20,824 bases of DNA, taken from the IMG/VR virus record IMGVR_UViG_3300044638_008118, positions 1-20,824 of that record; one strand, given 5' to 3'. The position numbers were made by a program, and so were the translations under genes. Positions 19,696-20,824 of the stretch are shown piece by piece (the first letter of the stretch is position 1; each line of letters opens with the position of its first letter). The DNA is from a virus. The notes under the pieces were generated by a model that was not told where the DNA came from, ran no database searches, and saw nothing but the letters and a program-made list of their open reading frames with translations.

Positions 19696-20109
19696 GGGGA
19701 TGAACGGTATTGATTGACATTGTTGGGGATAAGTGGCACGTAGTCAGAATTCATCTATGACTTAAATCTATGGTGAAGAAAGTAAACGGCAATACTCTTG
19801 CTAAGATGTCTGCTTTAGGTTTAACTAGAGAAGCGTCTGTTGTAACTGCTTAATTAGTAGATACAACGTCAGGTCGAATGGGCATATAACCTAGGAACAG
19901 AAGCCCTCTAAGGTGGATACCACCCGAAGCGTATCAAAGGTCTCGTTCAGAGGACTACCTTATTACAAGTGAACTCGACACAGTTGTTGGTGACAATGTC
20001 AAAATAGGAACCATCTATTTCGGAAGGTATGAAAAACCTTGACCTAAACGTGTAGGCATTTATTGTCAAAGTGAGCAAGACGCGAGTTCGAATCTCGCCA
20101 TCTCCACCA
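19696..20109 (+). ncRNA. ssrA: Transfer-messenger RNA (tmRNA), complete, phage-encoded
   Basis: A one-piece tmRNA of 414 nt that frees stalled ribosomes and adds a degradation tag. The 5' GGGGATG pairs with CATCTCC at the 3' end, with one G-U pair. The T arm is GCGAG-TTCGAAT-CTCGC and CCA is encoded at 20107-20109. Helix 2 pairs TTGACA (19714-19719) with TGTCAA (20064-20069). The tag frame most likely resumes at AAC (19785-19787), after AAGTA, and ends at TAA (19851-19853). The stop lies in the loop TTAATTA of a hairpin with GTTGTA/TACAAC and CTGC/GTAG stems, the usual place in tmRNA. The tag would be 22 aa, beginning NGNTLAKMSA and ending REASVVTA, longer than the usual 9-15 aa and without the standard ALAA ending. 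The remainder (19868-20060) is the pseudoknot region, including GGTGG-ATA-CCACC. A terminator follows. Confidence 0.93.
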
Positions 20110-20116
20110 AATAAAG

Positions 20117-20143
20117 AAGGGGTCATTCGACCCCTTTTTTTTT
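20117..20143 (+). terminator. Rho-independent terminator after tmRNA
   Basis: AAGGGGTC (20117-20124) pairs with GACCCCTT (20129-20136) around ATTC, followed by a run of T to 20143. The hairpin starts 8 nt after the tmRNA CCA end. On the minus strand it lies just past the stop of the beta-helix gene, but only a weak T-run follows there. Confidence 0.93.
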
Positions 20144-20824
20144 AGTTTCCTTTTGACGGAAATCTTGTCCATCCATTGACCCATATAGGTTTATCTAATT
20201 CAGGTATTACCACGTCAACTTCTTTATTACTTTTTGATAATGCTAATGTTTTAAGTTGTTCACTTGTTAGAATTGTTGTTGCTCTACTAATGAAATTCAG
20301 AGTTGGATTGAATGTTCCAACAGAATTGTTTTCAAAGACAGATACACCATCTTTTACGAATTGTGCAGTTTCATTACTTTCCAAACTCAATCCACCTTTC
20401 ATCCATCCCCAAACAATACTATTTTTCATAGTGAATTGGGTTGCTCTTCTGAATCTCAATCCGAGATTGTGGTTTGCTAACGCCGAACTAACATTTGGTC
20501 CAACTAAAATCATGTTGAAAAGTTTTGGATGGGTGTAAGGTTGAGCAGATGAGCCAGTTCCATCGTTATCACATTCAATACCATTACCAGCATCACCACT
20601 ATCTACGAATTGTGGGTCTCTTTTGGCAATTCCATTAGTAATGGTGCCTGTGTATCCGAAATCAAAATCGAAATCATCGTCAGCGGTTGCATACGCGTAA
20701 AGATTTTTACCATTTACTGTTCCACCAAAGAATTCAAATGCGTCGTCGTTAGCGTATACTGTTTGGATGTTTTCAAGAATTGTTCCATTACCTACACCTC
20801 CGAGAGTCAATGCATTTATTTCAG
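20142..20824 (-). CDS. Beta-helix surface/fibre-like protein, C-terminal part
   Basis: The reading frame is open to the right edge (residues EINA precede LTLGGVGNGT), so this is the end of a larger gene and no start is present. The 227 visible residues are Asn/Gly/Asp-rich with short strand-turn repeats: TILENIQTVYANDDAFEFFG, TVNGKNLYAYATADDDFDFD, then FGYTGTITNGIAKRDPQFVD and GNGIECDN. This is the pattern of a right-handed parallel beta helix and looks closely like C-terminal regions of large secreted or surface proteins of Bacteroidota. No T9SS sorting domain is seen at the C-terminus, which ends WTRFPSKGN. In a phage it could be a tail fibre, tailspike or virion adhesin. Host-derived acquisition is possible. 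Assignment is by composition and recalled pattern. Confidence 0.68.
   Translation of the reverse strand, partial: EINALTLGGVGNGTILENIQTVYANDDAFEFFGGTVNGKNLYAYATADDDFDFDFGYTGTITNGIAKRDPQFVDSGDAGNGIECDNDGTGSSAQPYTHPKLFNMILVGPNVSSALANHNLGLRFRRATQFTMKNSIVWGWMKGGLSLESNETAQFVKDGVSVFENNSVGTFNPTLNFISRATTILTSEQLKTLALSKSNKEVDVVIPELDKPIWVNGWTRFPSKGN

Noticed and set aside
19789-19818. Alternative tmRNA tag frame starting with GCA, a common resume codon.
   Set aside because: It hits TAG after nine codons (AILLLRCLL), outside the expected hairpin loop; the frame ending TAA at 19851-19853 has the stop in the loop and ends in Ala.
20035-20109. A tRNA-like 3' end with TTCGAAT loop and CCA.
   Set aside because: There is no anticodon arm; the acceptor stem pairs with sequence 400 nt upstream, so this is the 3' domain of the tmRNA and not a separate tRNA.

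Overview
This window reads as a segment of a tailed, T4-like (myovirus-type) phage genome, probably one infecting a marine or freshwater Bacteroidota host. The T4 head order 17 (large terminase) - 20 (portal) - 21 (prohead protease) - 22 (scaffold) - 23 (major capsid) is preserved on the minus strand. A Bacteroidota host is suggested by four things: AT-rich, A-rich leaders without Shine-Dalgarno sequences, exact TAnnTTTG promoter -7 elements, a DUF4494-like protein, and a beta-helix protein that resembles Bacteroidota surface proteins. The host assignment is inference; no integrase and no canonical tRNA gene was seen.

Layout. Positions 1-14452 are a nearly continuous minus-strand late region. 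In transcription order it holds a 111-aa protein, a KTSC-domain protein, a nucleotidyltransferase, a Thr/Pro-repeat protein, four unidentified proteins (439, 131, about 309 and 425 aa), the large terminase, the portal and a 231-aa protein. Then come a 149-aa protein, the prohead protease, a DUF4494-like protein, the acidic scaffold-like protein and the start of the major capsid gene. One small gene runs against this block: a phage ribosomal protein S21 at 3369-3560, with its own host-type promoter element.

Positions 14523-20109 hold what looks like a translation and proteolysis module. It contains a small protein with two UVR motifs, divergent from a ClpC/ClpA-type AAA+ unfoldase that lacks the usual N-terminal domain but keeps an IGF ClpP-docking loop. 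It also contains an HEXXH metallopeptidase, a compact clan-MH (M20/M28-like) peptidase, an unidentified 348-aa protein and a complete 414-nt tmRNA whose tag ends in VVTA instead of the usual ALAA. The right edge holds the C-terminal part of a beta-helix protein.

Regulation. Two promoter-like classes can be read. The motif TATTTATA (sense strand) stands upstream of most units, always in the same orientation relative to the gene. Host-like TAnnTTTG elements stand upstream of S21, clpC and tmRNA. The 172-bp divergent region between the UVR gene and clpC carries a perfect dyad plus a degenerate second copy 41 bp away. Five rho-independent terminators are visible, and two of them lie inside the coding sequence of the convergent neighbouring gene.

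The most interesting hypothesis is that the phage brings its own ribosome-rescue tag (tmRNA), an unfoldase, a possible UVR adaptor, peptidases and a ribosomal S21 subunit, so that it could redirect host translation and protein turnover. The parts are visible in the sequence; their joint function is inference.
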